NCBI GenBank assembly: GCA_016756695.1
Contig: CP066701.1
Coordinates: 4,298,001 to 4,362,000, forward strand
Reading direction: 5' to 3'
DNA from: Heyndrickxia sporothermodurans
GTDB taxonomy: Bacteria > Bacillota > Bacilli > Bacillales > Bacillaceae_C
DNA length: 64,000 nt
Shown here: piece after piece, positions 1-9,250 of the stretch
Position numbering within the stretch: the first letter of the stretch is position 1
Layout of the letters: the number at the start of each line of letters is the position of its first letter
The notes under the pieces: model-generated
Database searches by the model: none
Seen by the model: only the letters and a program-made list of their open reading frames with translations
What the model was told of the DNA's origin: nothing
Made by a program: the position numbers and the translations under genes

Positions 1-675
1 GATTTTTATTTTCCTTGAAGATTCTTCATAATTCTCCGAGTAATAGATAATGTTTTGATTAAATACATTCTCTTCCATATCATAAATTTTTACATTTCCA
101 GTAAATGAAGAGTGGTTAACTGTTATCGCTACATCATATGGGATTAACAGCTGAATATTTCCGGCAATCCCTCTAATCATTACAGTTGATTCCCCTAATG
201 GAAGCATTGTCATACTTAAATCAATAACTGTTTTCCCTAGCCCACATTGGATATTAATATCGTCCCATTCATATATATTGTTTTCGATCCGTTGGCTTCC
301 AAAAAGTTTATTTTTAATATATGGTTGTTTTCGATTGATCTTAGCGTGTGTAGAAGGATCCACTGTTTCCACTTTAATAATTTTTGGTTCCTTCTTTTTC
401 TTCCGATAGCGGAATAAAAGATAAATAAGAATTGAAAACATAAGAATTTTGAAGACAACTGTAGTAAGGATCGTTATGATACCTATTGAAATACCAATAA
501 TGATAAAAATAATACCGGAGGACCTATTGTTTTTTTTCCATCCAAAATAAATGAGGAGTGCGCTTATTCCAAGCATTATAAGGGACTCTGAATTAAATGA
601 AATTTCAAATAAAATTCCGACAACGGCAACTAAGATTATCCATGTGGGCATGTTTTGATCTGATCTTGTTCTCAT
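1..675 (-). CDS. liaF: LiaF-like envelope-stress regulator (3' end beyond window)
   Basis: An open frame runs from an ATG at 673-675, with GGAGGC just upstream, to the first base of the window without a stop. About 225 residues are visible. The N-terminal half holds several short hydrophobic segments ending in a basic patch near residue 95. The second half contains a stretch reading IPYDVAITVNHSSFTG, typical of the C-terminal domain of LiaF/YvqF proteins. In Firmicutes LiaF is a membrane protein that keeps the LiaS kinase off in the LiaRS cell-wall antibiotic response. The neighbouring liaH homologue upstream on the same strand supports the call. liaS and liaR would be expected past the window edge but are not visible. 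Family call confident; function is from family knowledge. Confidence 0.8.
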   Translation of the reverse strand, partial: MRTRSDQNMPTWIILVAVVGILFEISFNSESLIMLGISALLIYFGWKKNNRSSGIIFIIIGISIGIITILTTVVFKILMFSILIYLLFRYRKKKKEPKIIKVETVDPSTHAKINRKQPYIKNKLFGSQRIENNIYEWDDINIQCGLGKTVIDLSMTMLPLGESTVMIRGIAGNIQLLIPYDVAITVNHSSFTGNVKIYDMEENVFNQNIIYYSENYEESSRKIKI

Positions 676-741
676 GTTGCCTCCTTCTGTCATTTATGAC
701 GAATTAAAGTTTTCACATACTTTTGTTAAACATGCGACGAG

Positions 742-783
742 GGGGTGTCCAAAAGTGTTTGCAATCACTTTTCAGACATCCCC
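742..783. other. Long imperfect hairpin between liaH and liaF
   Basis: GGGGTGTC followed by AAAAGTG pairs with CACTTTT and GACATCCCC across a short loop. There is no T-run on either side, so it is not a standard intrinsic terminator. It could act as an RNA processing or attenuation structure between liaH and liaF, or be a remnant of a mobile element end. Confidence 0.5.
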
Positions 784-841
784 TTATCGCTAAAAACATT
801 TTATTCTACTGTTCGCTTTTAATATTATCATGGATTACCAT

Positions 842-1483
842 TTATTTAATAGATGTTTCTTTGTTTTTCAGCCCTTTTTCAAGTTCAGAAATACGAGAAT
901 CAAACATACTCATGTTAAAGCCTGAATTTAATTTAGCTTCAAGATGATCTATATACTTTTCAGTTTCCTCAAATCTTCTATTTGATTTTCCCATTACCGA
1001 GTCATCCAATATATGATTCATTTTCTTCGTTACCTTTATAACATTTTCCCTGCCCATTAATTCTAATCGTTTAATTTGCATATCCTTTAACTTCATTTTC
1101 ATTTCACGGTGTTTCTTCTCTAACACTTCCAATTGATTCGATGCTTCGTTAAAAGCCTCTCTAAGGCTAAGTGCTTGCGTCTTATAAACTGCTTCTTCAT
1201 CAATGGCTATTTGATGTAATTCTAGTTCATTCGCTTCTAATGCAATTTCTGCTTGCTTGCAGCGTTTGTCGGCCATAAATTCTGTTTCTTTTAATTCACG
1301 GGCAAATTCTTCCTTAAGTAAATATTGTCTTTCAATTAACTTCTCTATTTTTTTAGCCTCTTTCTCACTGTCCCGTAAATATTGGTTAAGCAAGCCGATA
1401 GGATTTTTCTTTTCTTTTGTTTCCATTGCATCATGCAGATCTGCCATTACCGAATGTTTAATCCGATCAAATAATGTTGACAT
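842..1483 (-). CDS. liaH: LiaH / PspA-IM30 family phage-shock protein
   Basis: Predicted 213-residue, almost wholly alpha-helical, highly charged protein beginning MSTLFDRIKHSVMADLHDAM, the classic N-terminal amphipathic membrane-binding helix of PspA/IM30 proteins. Long coiled-coil segments follow. I placed the start at the ATG at 1481-1483 because AAAAGGAG lies just upstream; a longer in-frame extension has no ribosome site and spoils the conserved N-terminus. LiaH assembles into oligomers at the inner face of the membrane and protects against envelope damage, usually as the main output of LiaRS. It is followed on the same strand by liaF. The usual small membrane partner liaI is not seen directly upstream. 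Confidence 0.88.
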   Translation of the reverse strand: MSTLFDRIKHSVMADLHDAMETKEKKNPIGLLNQYLRDSEKEAKKIEKLIERQYLLKEEFARELKETEFMADKRCKQAEIALEANELELHQIAIDEEAVYKTQALSLREAFNEASNQLEVLEKKHREMKMKLKDMQIKRLELMGRENVIKVTKKMNHILDDSVMGKSNRRFEETEKYIDHLEAKLNSGFNMSMFDSRISELEKGLKNKETSIK

Positions 1484-1569
1484 GTTATCTCTCCTTTTTA
1501 TCAATTCGATATATCTAATCATAAGAAAAAATTGAAAAATCGATAACGATCCCTAGCTTTATTTTTCTA

Positions 1570-1585
1570 TACGACTTAAGGCGTA
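1570..1585. promoter_or_regulatory. Candidate operator upstream of liaH (imperfect palindrome)
   Basis: TACGACTTAAGGCGTA is a 16-bp palindrome with one mismatched pair, centred about 95 bp upstream of the liaH start. On the minus strand a TATAAT-like hexamer lies beside it. It could be a LiaR-type binding site, but it does not obviously match a remembered consensus, so this is inference from position and symmetry. Confidence 0.3.
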
Positions 1586-1604
1586 GATTATATTTGAAGC
1601 ATAT

Positions 1605-1631
1605 GAAAAAGGATGACTGGGTGTCATCCTC
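1605..1631 (-). terminator. Intrinsic terminator after the ABC exporter operon
   Basis: On the minus strand AGGATGAC, a 5-nt loop and GTCATCCT form a perfect 8-bp stem followed by TTTTTC, just downstream of the stop of the 605-residue ABC subunit. Confidence 0.8.
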
Positions 1632-1641
1632 TCTCTTCTTG

Positions 1642-3459
1642 CTACATAGCTTCTAACATTTTAAATTGTGCTTTGACTAATCGGTAGTATTCACCTTGAT
1701 ATTTCATTAGTTGATCATGATTTCCTTCTTCAATGATCTTCCCATGATCAAGAACAAAGATTTTATCAGCCTCACGAATAGTTGATAGCCGATGGGCAAT
1801 GATTACAGACGTTCTTCCCTTTAGCAATGTTCGTAACGCAGTTTGTATTTGTACTTCTGTTTCAGTATCAATACTTGCTGTTGCCTCATCTAAAATAATA
1901 ATTCGTGGATCTGCAAGCAATGCTCGCGCAAAGGATAATAGTTGTCGTTCACCAACTGACAATATATTTCCTCTTTCTTCAACTTGCGTTTCATAACCGT
2001 TTGGTAGCATTTCAATAAACTTATGTGCACCAATCGCTTTAGCAGCAGTAATTGCTTCTATATCCGATGCATCCGGACGGCCGAATTTAATATTCTCCAT
2101 TATTGTTCCGGAAAAAATAAATGTATCTTGCAAAACAACACTGATTTGGTTTCTTAAACTCTTTAAAGAAATATCTTTTAAATTATAACCATCAATCTTT
2201 ACTACACCGCCAGTTGGATCGTAAAAACGACTGATCAAATTCGCAATAGTTGTTTTTCCGGAACCTGTATGACCCACTAGTGCAATCGTTTGACCTGCTT
2301 TCATTTCAAGATCAATCCCTTTAAGGGCTAAACGATTATCATCATATGAGAATTCTACATTTTCAAACCGTACATGCCCTTTCATTGCCTGCAATTGGAT
2401 TGCCTTTTCACTTTCGTGTACAATTGGTTTTTCATCTAAATATTCAAATATTCTTTCCGAAGATGCCATCGCCATTAACAATTGATTATAAACCTGACCG
2501 ATTCGAGAAATAGGCTCCCAGAACATTCCTAAATAAAAGGCGTATGAAACAAATTCGCCAAGATTCATCGCATCCGTACGTATTAGATGGGAGCCATACC
2601 AGATGAGGACTGCTGAACCAACGGCATTTGTTAGTTCAATCAACGGTCGAAAGAAAGCATTCTTCTTCGTAGCAATTCTCCAAGCTTCATAGTTTTCCGT
2701 ATTTACACCATCAAAGAATTTCATATTTTCTTTTTCCTGTGTAAAAGCCTGTGTAACACGGATACCTTGAATACTTTCGTTCAAATGTGAATTTAATTTC
2801 GATTGTTTGATTCTCATAAACTGCCATGAGCGACGAATGTTTTGTCTAAGCTTTGTAGAAATGAAAAACATAATTGGCAGTATAATAAGAACCGCTAACG
2901 TTAATTGAGGGCTTAATGTAAATAGAATGACAATGACCCCAACTAACATAATCATATCCATTAATAAGTTAACGACACCATTTGTAAACAAATCTTGAAG
3001 TGAATTTGTATCATTCATGATTCTTACAAGAATTGAGCCTGCTGATCGCTGATCAAAAAAGCGATGGGATAATTGCTGTACATGTGTAAATAAGTTTTTC
3101 CGAATATCATATATTACCTTTTGTCCAAGCTCATTCATCCACCGTATTCTGAAAATATTAGCTCCATACGATATCAAATATAACGCAGCAATTAAGACAA
3201 CGATAATCGTTAAAAAATCTCCATCCTTCTGTCTTATTCCTTTCTCAATCGCATATACCCCGATTAAAGTAGGAATAATCAATCGGATTGCTGTATTCAA
3301 AAGCATTGCCGCAAATGATTTTGGCAGCAAATTTTTAGAATATGGTTTTAAGTAATTCAAAAGTCGAAGCATTTGTTTCCAGTTAAAAGGTTTATCAATA
3401 ATCTGTTCAGTCGAATAATTAAACCTTTCAACTTGTTTGTCATTCTTTTCCTTAGCCAA
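1642..3459 (-). CDS. ABC exporter half-transporter, YfiC-like subunit
   Basis: A 605-residue type IV (exporter) ABC half-transporter. A six-helix membrane domain occupies about residues 40-340. The nucleotide-binding domain has Walker A GHTGSGKTT near residue 395, Walker B IIILDEATASID and a switch histidine (IIAHRLS). The catalytic glutamate after Walker B is intact, but the signature motif reads LSVGE rather than LSGGQ. It starts at TTG 3459 behind GAGGTG, 12 nt after the stop of the other subunit, so the two are co-transcribed and presumably form a heterodimer. Lengths and pairing resemble B. subtilis YfiB/YfiC, a multidrug-type exporter. Substrate unknown. The adjacent lia genes suggest, without proving, an envelope-stress link. 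Confidence 0.88.
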   Translation of the reverse strand: MAKEKNDKQVERFNYSTEQIIDKPFNWKQMLRLLNYLKPYSKNLLPKSFAAMLLNTAIRLIIPTLIGVYAIEKGIRQKDGDFLTIIVVLIAALYLISYGANIFRIRWMNELGQKVIYDIRKNLFTHVQQLSHRFFDQRSAGSILVRIMNDTNSLQDLFTNGVVNLLMDMIMLVGVIVILFTLSPQLTLAVLIILPIMFFISTKLRQNIRRSWQFMRIKQSKLNSHLNESIQGIRVTQAFTQEKENMKFFDGVNTENYEAWRIATKKNAFFRPLIELTNAVGSAVLIWYGSHLIRTDAMNLGEFVSYAFYLGMFWEPISRIGQVYNQLLMAMASSERIFEYLDEKPIVHESEKAIQLQAMKGHVRFENVEFSYDDNRLALKGIDLEMKAGQTIALVGHTGSGKTTIANLISRFYDPTGGVVKIDGYNLKDISLKSLRNQISVVLQDTFIFSGTIMENIKFGRPDASDIEAITAAKAIGAHKFIEMLPNGYETQVEERGNILSVGERQLLSFARALLADPRIIILDEATASIDTETEVQIQTALRTLLKGRTSVIIAHRLSTIREADKIFVLDHGKIIEEGNHDQLMKYQGEYYRLVKAQFKMLEAM

Positions 3460-3470
3460 TGAATGTCACC

Positions 3471-5225
3471 TCAACCTGTCTGGGATTGCAGTATGGCCTG
3501 CTGATCTTTATATTGAATTTTGTATATCCGCTCATATGGTCCGCCATTTGCCAATAGATCGTCGTGTATTCCTCTTTCGACGATTTTTCCGTTTTCTAGC
3601 ACGAGGATTTCATCGGCATGTTTTAGCGATGATATACGATGAGCGATAATAAATGTTGTTCTATCCTTCATCACTTGTCGTAATCCTTCTTGAATTTTAA
3701 ATTCAGTATCCATATCAACTGCACTTGTTGCATCGTCTAAAATCAAGATACTAGGATTTAGACATATAGCACGCGCAATCGCGATTCTTTGTTTTTGACC
3801 ACCGGATAAGCCAAGTCCTCTTTCCCCAAGCATTGTATCGTATCCATCGGGTAATTCCATAATAAAGTCATGTGCTTGTGCTCTCTTTGCTGCTTCAACA
3901 ATCTCTTCCATCGTTGCATGTGGACGGCCATAAGCAATATTCGCTTTGATTGTTGATGAAAATAAGAAAGATTCCTGTAAAACAATCCCTATATTTGAAC
4001 GCAATGATTGAATTGAATATTCATTAACCGGTTTTCCATCAATTAATACAGTTCCTGAGACTGGTTCATAAAATCGCGTCATTAATTGGGTAATGCTCGT
4101 TTTTCCAGAGCCAGTTGCACCAATTAACCCGATAACTTTTCCCGGTTCTGCTTTAAAATTGATATTTTTTATCGCGGCATTTTCATCTCCAAAATATTGA
4201 AGAGTTACATCTTGAAATTCAACTTCACCTTTAAAGCGTTCAGCTTCAAATGCATCCTGTATGTCAACGATTTCATTATCAGCTTCTAAAATTTCTAATA
4301 ATCGCTCCCCGGATGCTTTTGACTGTGAAAATAAATTAATGGTGAAACCAAGATTGATAATTGGCATGAGGATATAGCCTAATAGACTATAAAAGGCAAC
4401 AAGTTCACCTGGCTTTAAACTACCGTTTATAACAAGAAATCCACCATAGGCTAATAAAATAATAATTCCTAAGTTACCTATTAACTCCATCAAAGGAAAA
4501 TACTTCGCCCAAATATTCGCTGTGCTTATTTGCTGGTCTCGATAATCATCATTAGAGAAATTAAACTTTGATGTTTGAAAATCTTCTCGCGATAATGATT
4601 TAACCGTATTGATCCCGCTAATATTTTCTTGCACATTCGTATTAAGCTTTCCAAATGATTTTCTAATTCCTCTAAAAGCAGGATGGACAACCTTATCAAA
4701 CTTATAAACTGATATTGCTAGAAATGGCAGCATAATCATTGTCATCAACGTTAGTGATACAGAATAGTAAAACATGACACTGAAGCTAATCCCTAAAATC
4801 AAAATAAAGCGTAATGCCTCAGAGAATCCAAATGATAAGAAAAAGCGAAATCCTTCTACATCTGCTGTTAGGCGCGACATTAAGTCACCGGTTTTCGCAT
4901 TATCGTAATACCGAAATGGTTGAAATTGAAGTTTTTTATAAAGTTCATTACGGAGACGATAAACAGAGGTTATTCCGAATAGGTCGCCAGTGTATTGTTG
5001 AATAAAGGTCGCAACCCCTTTAACGAGCATAAGTATAACAAACCCAATTGATAAGTATGGTATCATTTCATATTTCTTATCATATATGACTTCATCGATT
5101 GTTAATTGTAAAATAATTGGATAAATGATTGTTATTGCCGTAACAATAATTAAAAAAAACATGGACGTAATAAACAAGCGTTTATATGGCATATAAAAGT
5201 TTTTTAGCTTTTTAAACGTATCCAT
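3471..5225 (-). CDS. ABC exporter half-transporter, YfiB-like subunit (degenerate Walker B)
   Basis: A 584-residue exporter half-transporter with six predicted membrane helices in the first 310 residues. The nucleotide-binding domain has Walker A GATGSGKTS, a canonical LSGGQ signature and switch IIAHRIS. Walker B reads ILILDDATSAVD: the catalytic glutamate is aspartate. With the partner subunit's non-canonical LSVGE signature, this puts both defects in the same composite ATP site and leaves the other site fully canonical. That is the pattern of asymmetric heterodimeric exporters such as BmrCD and TM287/288. It is the first gene of the two-gene operon and starts at ATG 5225. Exact substrate unknown. 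Confidence 0.88.
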   Translation of the reverse strand: MDTFKKLKNFYMPYKRLFITSMFFLIIVTAITIIYPIILQLTIDEVIYDKKYEMIPYLSIGFVILMLVKGVATFIQQYTGDLFGITSVYRLRNELYKKLQFQPFRYYDNAKTGDLMSRLTADVEGFRFFLSFGFSEALRFILILGISFSVMFYYSVSLTLMTMIMLPFLAISVYKFDKVVHPAFRGIRKSFGKLNTNVQENISGINTVKSLSREDFQTSKFNFSNDDYRDQQISTANIWAKYFPLMELIGNLGIIILLAYGGFLVINGSLKPGELVAFYSLLGYILMPIINLGFTINLFSQSKASGERLLEILEADNEIVDIQDAFEAERFKGEVEFQDVTLQYFGDENAAIKNINFKAEPGKVIGLIGATGSGKTSITQLMTRFYEPVSGTVLIDGKPVNEYSIQSLRSNIGIVLQESFLFSSTIKANIAYGRPHATMEEIVEAAKRAQAHDFIMELPDGYDTMLGERGLGLSGGQKQRIAIARAICLNPSILILDDATSAVDMDTEFKIQEGLRQVMKDRTTFIIAHRISSLKHADEILVLENGKIVERGIHDDLLANGGPYERIYKIQYKDQQAILQSQTG

Positions 5226-5400
5226 TTCATTCCCCCCACTTGAAAAAATTAATATAAACGTAATATTAAATATAACGGTTATCGAAATATTTATCCATCA
5301 TTTTGTTCTAATTTTTACAAATTTTTTTTATTTCCCTATATTCAAAGATATAAAATAAATCAAATGATAATTTGTAAATAAAATGTAAAAGGATTTCAAT

Positions 5401-5428
5401 TTGATTTTGCTTTAATAAGGGTTATCAT
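5401..5428 (+). promoter_or_regulatory. Sigma-A type promoter for the MscS gene
   Basis: TTGATT (5401-5406), a 16-bp spacer and TATCAT (5423-5428) precede the mechanosensitive channel gene by about 70 bp. Confidence 0.45.
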
Positions 5429-5496
5429 TTTAAATAGAGGGAATATATATAAGCGCCTCTTGAACAACAGAGATAAGTATTGAAAGGATGTATTAA

Positions 5497-6318
5497 ATGG
5501 ATTGGCTTACAAAGAAATTAGTAGATTTTGATTGGGCAGGTTTTCTGCTTGATGTCGGGATGTTTTTATTAAAATTAGTAATTATCTACATTGTTTATAA
5601 AATCGTTAAAGTGATTGGAAAGAAAATAATTCACTCGTCTTTTGAAAAGTATCAAAGCAAAATGTCGATTTCTAACGGAAGAACGAAGACCCTGCAAAAT
5701 TTGGTAGACAATACGTTTTCATATGTTTTAGTTTTTATACTTTTTGTAACATTACTTCAAACGTTAGGGATTAAAACGACAGGAATACTTGCCGGGGCAG
5801 GGATTGTCGGCTTAGCTGTAGGTTTTGGGGCTCAAGGACTTGTCAGTGACGTTGTTACGGGATTTTTTCTTTTACTAGAAAAACAAGTAGATGTTGACGA
5901 CTATGTAACGATCGGAAGTTTTTGCGGAGTTGTAGAACAAGTGGGTTTACGAACAACAAAAATTCGATCTACAGATGGAACAGTGCATTTTCTTCCAAAT
6001 CGCCAAATTACCACATTAAGTAATCATTCACGCGGAAATATGCAAGCACTGGTTGATTTCTCAATTGGAGACCCTGCTTCAATCGACCATGCGATAAATG
6101 TGATTCAACAAGCGTGTGATCAAATAGCAATTGAAGATGATAATATTGTAGAAGGGCCCAATGTTTTAGGCGTTCAATCATTCGAAAGTTCGGATGTAGA
6201 GCTACGAGTTATAGCTAGAACAAAGAATGGGAAACAATCAGGTGTTGAGCGAAAGTTGAGAAAAGTGATTAAAGAAACCATTGATTCGCAAATAAAAGTA
6301 AAAGAAAATTCTAATTAA
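5497..6318 (+). CDS. Small-conductance mechanosensitive channel (MscS family, YkuT-like)
   Basis: A 273-residue MscS-family channel. A first hydrophobic helix lies around residues 15-40 and a second around 75-95. The pore-lining helix follows, with the glycine/alanine pattern GAGIVGLAVGFGAQGLVSD around residues 97-117. A cytoplasmic beta domain follows with the family motif DYVTIGSFCGVVEQVGLRTT. It opens on membrane tension to release solutes after hypo-osmotic shock. Length matches B. subtilis YkuT (about 267), which also sits beside the dapH/dapL genes, so position supports the assignment. AAAGGATG precedes the ATG at normal spacing. Transcription converges on dapL through a shared terminator. 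Confidence 0.88.
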   Translation: MDWLTKKLVDFDWAGFLLDVGMFLLKLVIIYIVYKIVKVIGKKIIHSSFEKYQSKMSISNGRTKTLQNLVDNTFSYVLVFILFVTLLQTLGIKTTGILAGAGIVGLAVGFGAQGLVSDVVTGFFLLLEKQVDVDDYVTIGSFCGVVEQVGLRTTKIRSTDGTVHFLPNRQITTLSNHSRGNMQALVDFSIGDPASIDHAINVIQQACDQIAIEDDNIVEGPNVLGVQSFESSDVELRVIARTKNGKQSGVERKLRKVIKETIDSQIKVKENSN

Positions 6319-6324
6319 GTATAA

Positions 6325-6359
6325 AAAAGATAGGTGAAAACTTTTTACCTATCTTTTTT
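6325..6359. terminator. Bidirectional terminator between mscS and dapL
   Basis: AAAAAAGATAGGT and ACCTATCTTTTTT form an inverted repeat flanking a short loop, giving T-runs on both strands between two convergent genes. Confidence 0.85.
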
Positions 6360-6369
6360 ATTTACTTAT

Positions 6370-7488
6370 TTATAATGATTGAATATATTCAACGATCGTG
6401 TTAATAGAGAAATCAATAGCACCCTCTTTTGGGTTTAATTTGGCATGGTGCAATCCGTACGGTGAATCGACGCCTAGCCAAAACATAAATCCCGGAATTT
6501 CCTTAAGCATGTATCCAAAGTCTTCCCCGGTCATTGCCTCCTTACAAATAAATAGATTCACATCATTTTTTTGCTTCAAAAACTCTATGAAATGCTTTGT
6601 TGGTCGTTCGTGATTGTAAACTTGATGATACATGCTGCCATAATCAATTTTGGCTTCACATTCGAACCCATTTTCTACTCCTTTAACAAGTGCTTCAATC
6701 CTTTTCTTGACCTTTTTCATCGCTTCAACTGAAAGGGTTCGAATGGTCCCTTCCAGCCTTGAATTTTCGGCAATGATGTTTTGAACTGTCCCACCTGTAA
6801 TTTTACCTACTGTAATAACAGCACTATCAAGCGGATCAACATTTCTTGAAACAATGGATTGGAGCTGGGTAACTAAATAAGAAGCTGCTACAACCATATC
6901 GTTCGTTTGGTGAGGATAGGCAGCATGCCCACCTTTTCCTTTTAGATCAATAAACAGTTCGGATGTATTAGCAAATAACAGCCCTTCTTTAACGGCAATT
7001 GTGCCAACAGGATACTCTGGTGCAATATGTAAGGCAAAGATAAGATCCGGCTTCCATTCTTTAAATTCTTTACTTTGTAATAGTGGTTCCGCTCCACCAG
7101 GACCCTCTTCAGCAGGTTGAAAAATAAAAAGTAAATCGTCTTTAATCGGATGATTAACAAAATAAGTTAAAACACCTATGGCAATACTCATATGAAAGTC
7201 ATGACCACATGCATGCATCCTACCTTCGTGCGCTGATTTAAATGGTAAATTTGTTTGTTCTTCAATTGGCAGTCCATCTATATCTGTTCGATAACCAATT
7301 GTTTTAGATGGATTGGTTCCGAATATTTTAACTAGCAGACCAGTTCTCCATTTGCGGATTTCATACCGATTTCCGGGTAGTTGTTGAAGATAATTTAGAA
7401 GATATTCTTGTGTTTTAAACTCTTTAAACCCAAGTTCAGGGATTTTATGCAGTTCACGGCGAATATGCACAAATTGGCTTTGTTCCAT
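6370..7488 (-). CDS. dapL: N-acetyldiaminopimelate deacetylase
   Basis: A 372-residue M20-family amidohydrolase. Metal-binding motifs are present: [10 protein letters not shown] near residue 92, an EEGPGG segment near residue 128 and H residues in FALHIAPEY. In Bacillaceae the YkuR-type member of this family removes the acetyl group from N-acetyl-LL-diaminopimelate to give LL-DAP for lysine and peptidoglycan synthesis. Length matches B. subtilis YkuR (about 374). It lies directly downstream of dapH on the same strand, and patA for the middle step is 15 kb away in the same window. It could in principle be another amidohydrolase of the family, but the dapH neighbour makes the DAP role the best reading. 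Confidence 0.87.
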   Translation of the reverse strand: MEQSQFVHIRRELHKIPELGFKEFKTQEYLLNYLQQLPGNRYEIRKWRTGLLVKIFGTNPSKTIGYRTDIDGLPIEEQTNLPFKSAHEGRMHACGHDFHMSIAIGVLTYFVNHPIKDDLLFIFQPAEEGPGGAEPLLQSKEFKEWKPDLIFALHIAPEYPVGTIAVKEGLLFANTSELFIDLKGKGGHAAYPHQTNDMVVAASYLVTQLQSIVSRNVDPLDSAVITVGKITGGTVQNIIAENSRLEGTIRTLSVEAMKKVKKRIEALVKGVENGFECEAKIDYGSMYHQVYNHERPTKHFIEFLKQKNDVNLFICKEAMTGEDFGYMLKEIPGFMFWLGVDSPYGLHHAKLNPKEGAIDFSINTIVEYIQSL

Positions 7489-7504
7489 TTTCTATTTCCC
7501 CTTT

Positions 7505-7533
7505 TATAAAAAGCCCGGCACGTTTGCCAGGCT
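7505..7533 (-). terminator. Terminator/attenuator between dapH and dapL
   Basis: On the minus strand AGCCTGGCA and TGCCGGGCT form a 9-bp stem (one U-G pair) with a 4-nt loop, followed by TTTTTAT. It lies within the 59-bp dapH-dapL gap, so it may terminate part of the dapH transcript and lower dapL expression. Confidence 0.75.
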
Positions 7534-7547
7534 CTAGAAATTGTTTC

Positions 7548-8249
7548 TTAAAGATTACGAAGTTCTTGTTTAATTTCAATTTTTGATTTTGTTTTTTCAT
7601 CGATTTCTTTTAATTTTTTAGCTGGAACTCCGGCAACAAGCGTGTTCGGAGGAACATCGCTCACTACTATTGCTCCTGCAGCAACTACAGATCCTTTTCC
7701 AACGGTTACACCTTCTAGGATGACTGCATTTGCGCCGATAAGCACATCATCTTCAATAATAACAGGTTTCGCAGATGGCGGTTCAATCACTCCTGCTAAC
7801 ACAGCTCCCGCTCCGATGTGACAGTTCTTTCCAACTGTTGCACGTCCACCTAATACGGCATTCATATCAATCATTGTGCCATCACCAATAACAGCACCAA
7901 TATTAATTACTGCCCCCATCATAATAACTACATTATTACCAATTTCAACTTGGTCGCGAATAAATGCACCCGGTTCAATACGAGCATTTATATTTTTCAT
8001 GTCCAGCAATGGGATTGCAGAATTACGTCGATCATTTTCAACTACATAATCTTCAATTTTATCCCGATTCGCTTCCAACACTGCGGATATTTCAGACCAT
8101 TCACCAAACACAACTCCGCTGTTTCCATTAATAAATGTTTTGGCATGATCGCCAAAATTTACACCAGTTAACATTCCTTTTACATAAACCTTTACTGGTG
8201 TTGTTTTCTTGCTATTAGATATAAAAGAAATAATTTCATTAGCATCCAT
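7548..8249 (-). CDS. dapH: Tetrahydrodipicolinate N-acetyltransferase
   Basis: A 233-residue protein with an N-terminal alpha/beta domain and a C-terminal left-handed beta-helix of hexapeptide repeats from about residue 95 ([20 protein letters not shown] and later turns). This is the DapH/YkuQ architecture (about 236 residues in B. subtilis). The enzyme acetylates 2,3,4,5-tetrahydrodipicolinate with acetyl-CoA, opening the N-acetyl branch of DAP/lysine synthesis. It starts at ATG 8249 behind AAAGGGG. ccpC lies upstream and dapL downstream on the same strand, the gene neighbourhood seen in the yku region of B. subtilis. Confidence 0.92.
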   Translation of the reverse strand: MDANEIISFISNSKKTTPVKVYVKGMLTGVNFGDHAKTFINGNSGVVFGEWSEISAVLEANRDKIEDYVVENDRRNSAIPLLDMKNINARIEPGAFIRDQVEIGNNVVIMMGAVINIGAVIGDGTMIDMNAVLGGRATVGKNCHIGAGAVLAGVIEPPSAKPVIIEDDVLIGANAVILEGVTVGKGSVVAAGAIVVSDVPPNTLVAGVPAKKLKEIDEKTKSKIEIKQELRNL

Positions 8250-8322
8250 TAGGATTAATCCCCTTTCTATTATGTATGAAAATTACTTTATCAAACTAAA
8301 TGTTGATATACAAGATAAAAGA

Positions 8323-9210
8323 TTAAAATATATGTGGTTGGTTTGCTATAAAATCATTTACCACTTCAACAAAAGCTTGTACTTGTTTCAATTCAAAGGC
8401 AGATTCATAGCCAAGTAACCATGTATCACGTTTTAATCTTTGATCATGGTCACCTTTCAATGGAATCTTATACATATCTTTTACAGATTCATTTAAAGTA
8501 ATCGCTGGTAATATCGCATATCCGATTCCATTGAAAGTCATTTGCTTACATGTTTCAATTTGATCAACGACAATCGTTCGTTTAGGGGTCGTCTGAAATT
8601 GACGATGCCACCAATCTTGAATTTCTTGATAATAATTGGAGTCACTTTTAAATTGGATGAAAGGCCGATCTGTTTTCAACACATCTTCCACATGTTGAAT
8701 TTCTTTATCTACCAAATATAGAGTGTCTTCAAATAAATGCAATTTATGTCCTTTCCAATCTGTCGAGCCGCGAAGAATACCAATATGGACTTCATCATCA
8801 TAAAGTGATTTTAATATTTCACTACTCCATCCGGTCATTAATGAAATTTTCGCATGTGGATATCGATTCACAAATGTTTTCAAAACTTTAGGGAGCCAGT
8901 TTTGTCCAACAATTGAAGCGCAGGCGATTTTTAATGTACCATGAACTTTAGACTCTAAAGTTTGGATTTGTTCTTTAACCTTCTCCTCTTGATCTAAAAC
9001 ATTATTTGCAAACCGAATCACTAACTCACCCGAAGGAGTTAAGATCAATCCTTTTTGGGTTCGCAGAAATAATTTAGTTCCCCATTGCTTTTCAATATTT
9101 TGCAATCTTTGTGATAATGCAGGCTGAGAAACGAAAAGACGTTCTGCAGCTTTTCGCATATTCATTTCTTCCGCAAGAATGGATAGCAGGTAAAATTCAT
9201 TCGTTGACAT
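8323..9210 (-). CDS. ccpC: LysR-family regulator CcpC
   Basis: A 295-residue LysR-type regulator. The N-terminal winged helix-turn-helix (about residues 1-60) includes NMRKAAERLFVSQPALSQRL, nearly identical to what I recall of B. subtilis CcpC. The rest is a periplasmic-binding-protein-like effector domain. I chose the second ATG (9210): it matches the family N-terminus and lies about 7 nt after GGGG, while the ATG two codons upstream is too close to it. CcpC represses TCA-branch genes (citZ, citB) and responds to citrate. It sits between darB and dapH as in B. subtilis, although the flavodoxin genes found there are missing here. Confidence 0.85.
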   Translation of the reverse strand: MSTNEFYLLSILAEEMNMRKAAERLFVSQPALSQRLQNIEKQWGTKLFLRTQKGLILTPSGELVIRFANNVLDQEEKVKEQIQTLESKVHGTLKIACASIVGQNWLPKVLKTFVNRYPHAKISLMTGWSSEILKSLYDDEVHIGILRGSTDWKGHKLHLFEDTLYLVDKEIQHVEDVLKTDRPFIQFKSDSNYYQEIQDWWHRQFQTTPKRTIVVDQIETCKQMTFNGIGYAILPAITLNESVKDMYKIPLKGDHDQRLKRDTWLLGYESAFELKQVQAFVEVVNDFIANQPHIF

Positions 9211-9250
9211 ACACATACCCCAATAAGTTTTACTTATATTATATCAAAAA

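Noticed and set aside
237-458. Minus-strand ORF of 73 codons at the left edge
   Set aside because: It is out of frame with the LiaF reading frame, which runs through the whole region with a clear family signature and ribosome site.
7534-8322. Lysine riboswitch for the dap genes
   Set aside because: The leader regions are too short (under 80 bp) and show none of the long conserved helices of that riboswitch.
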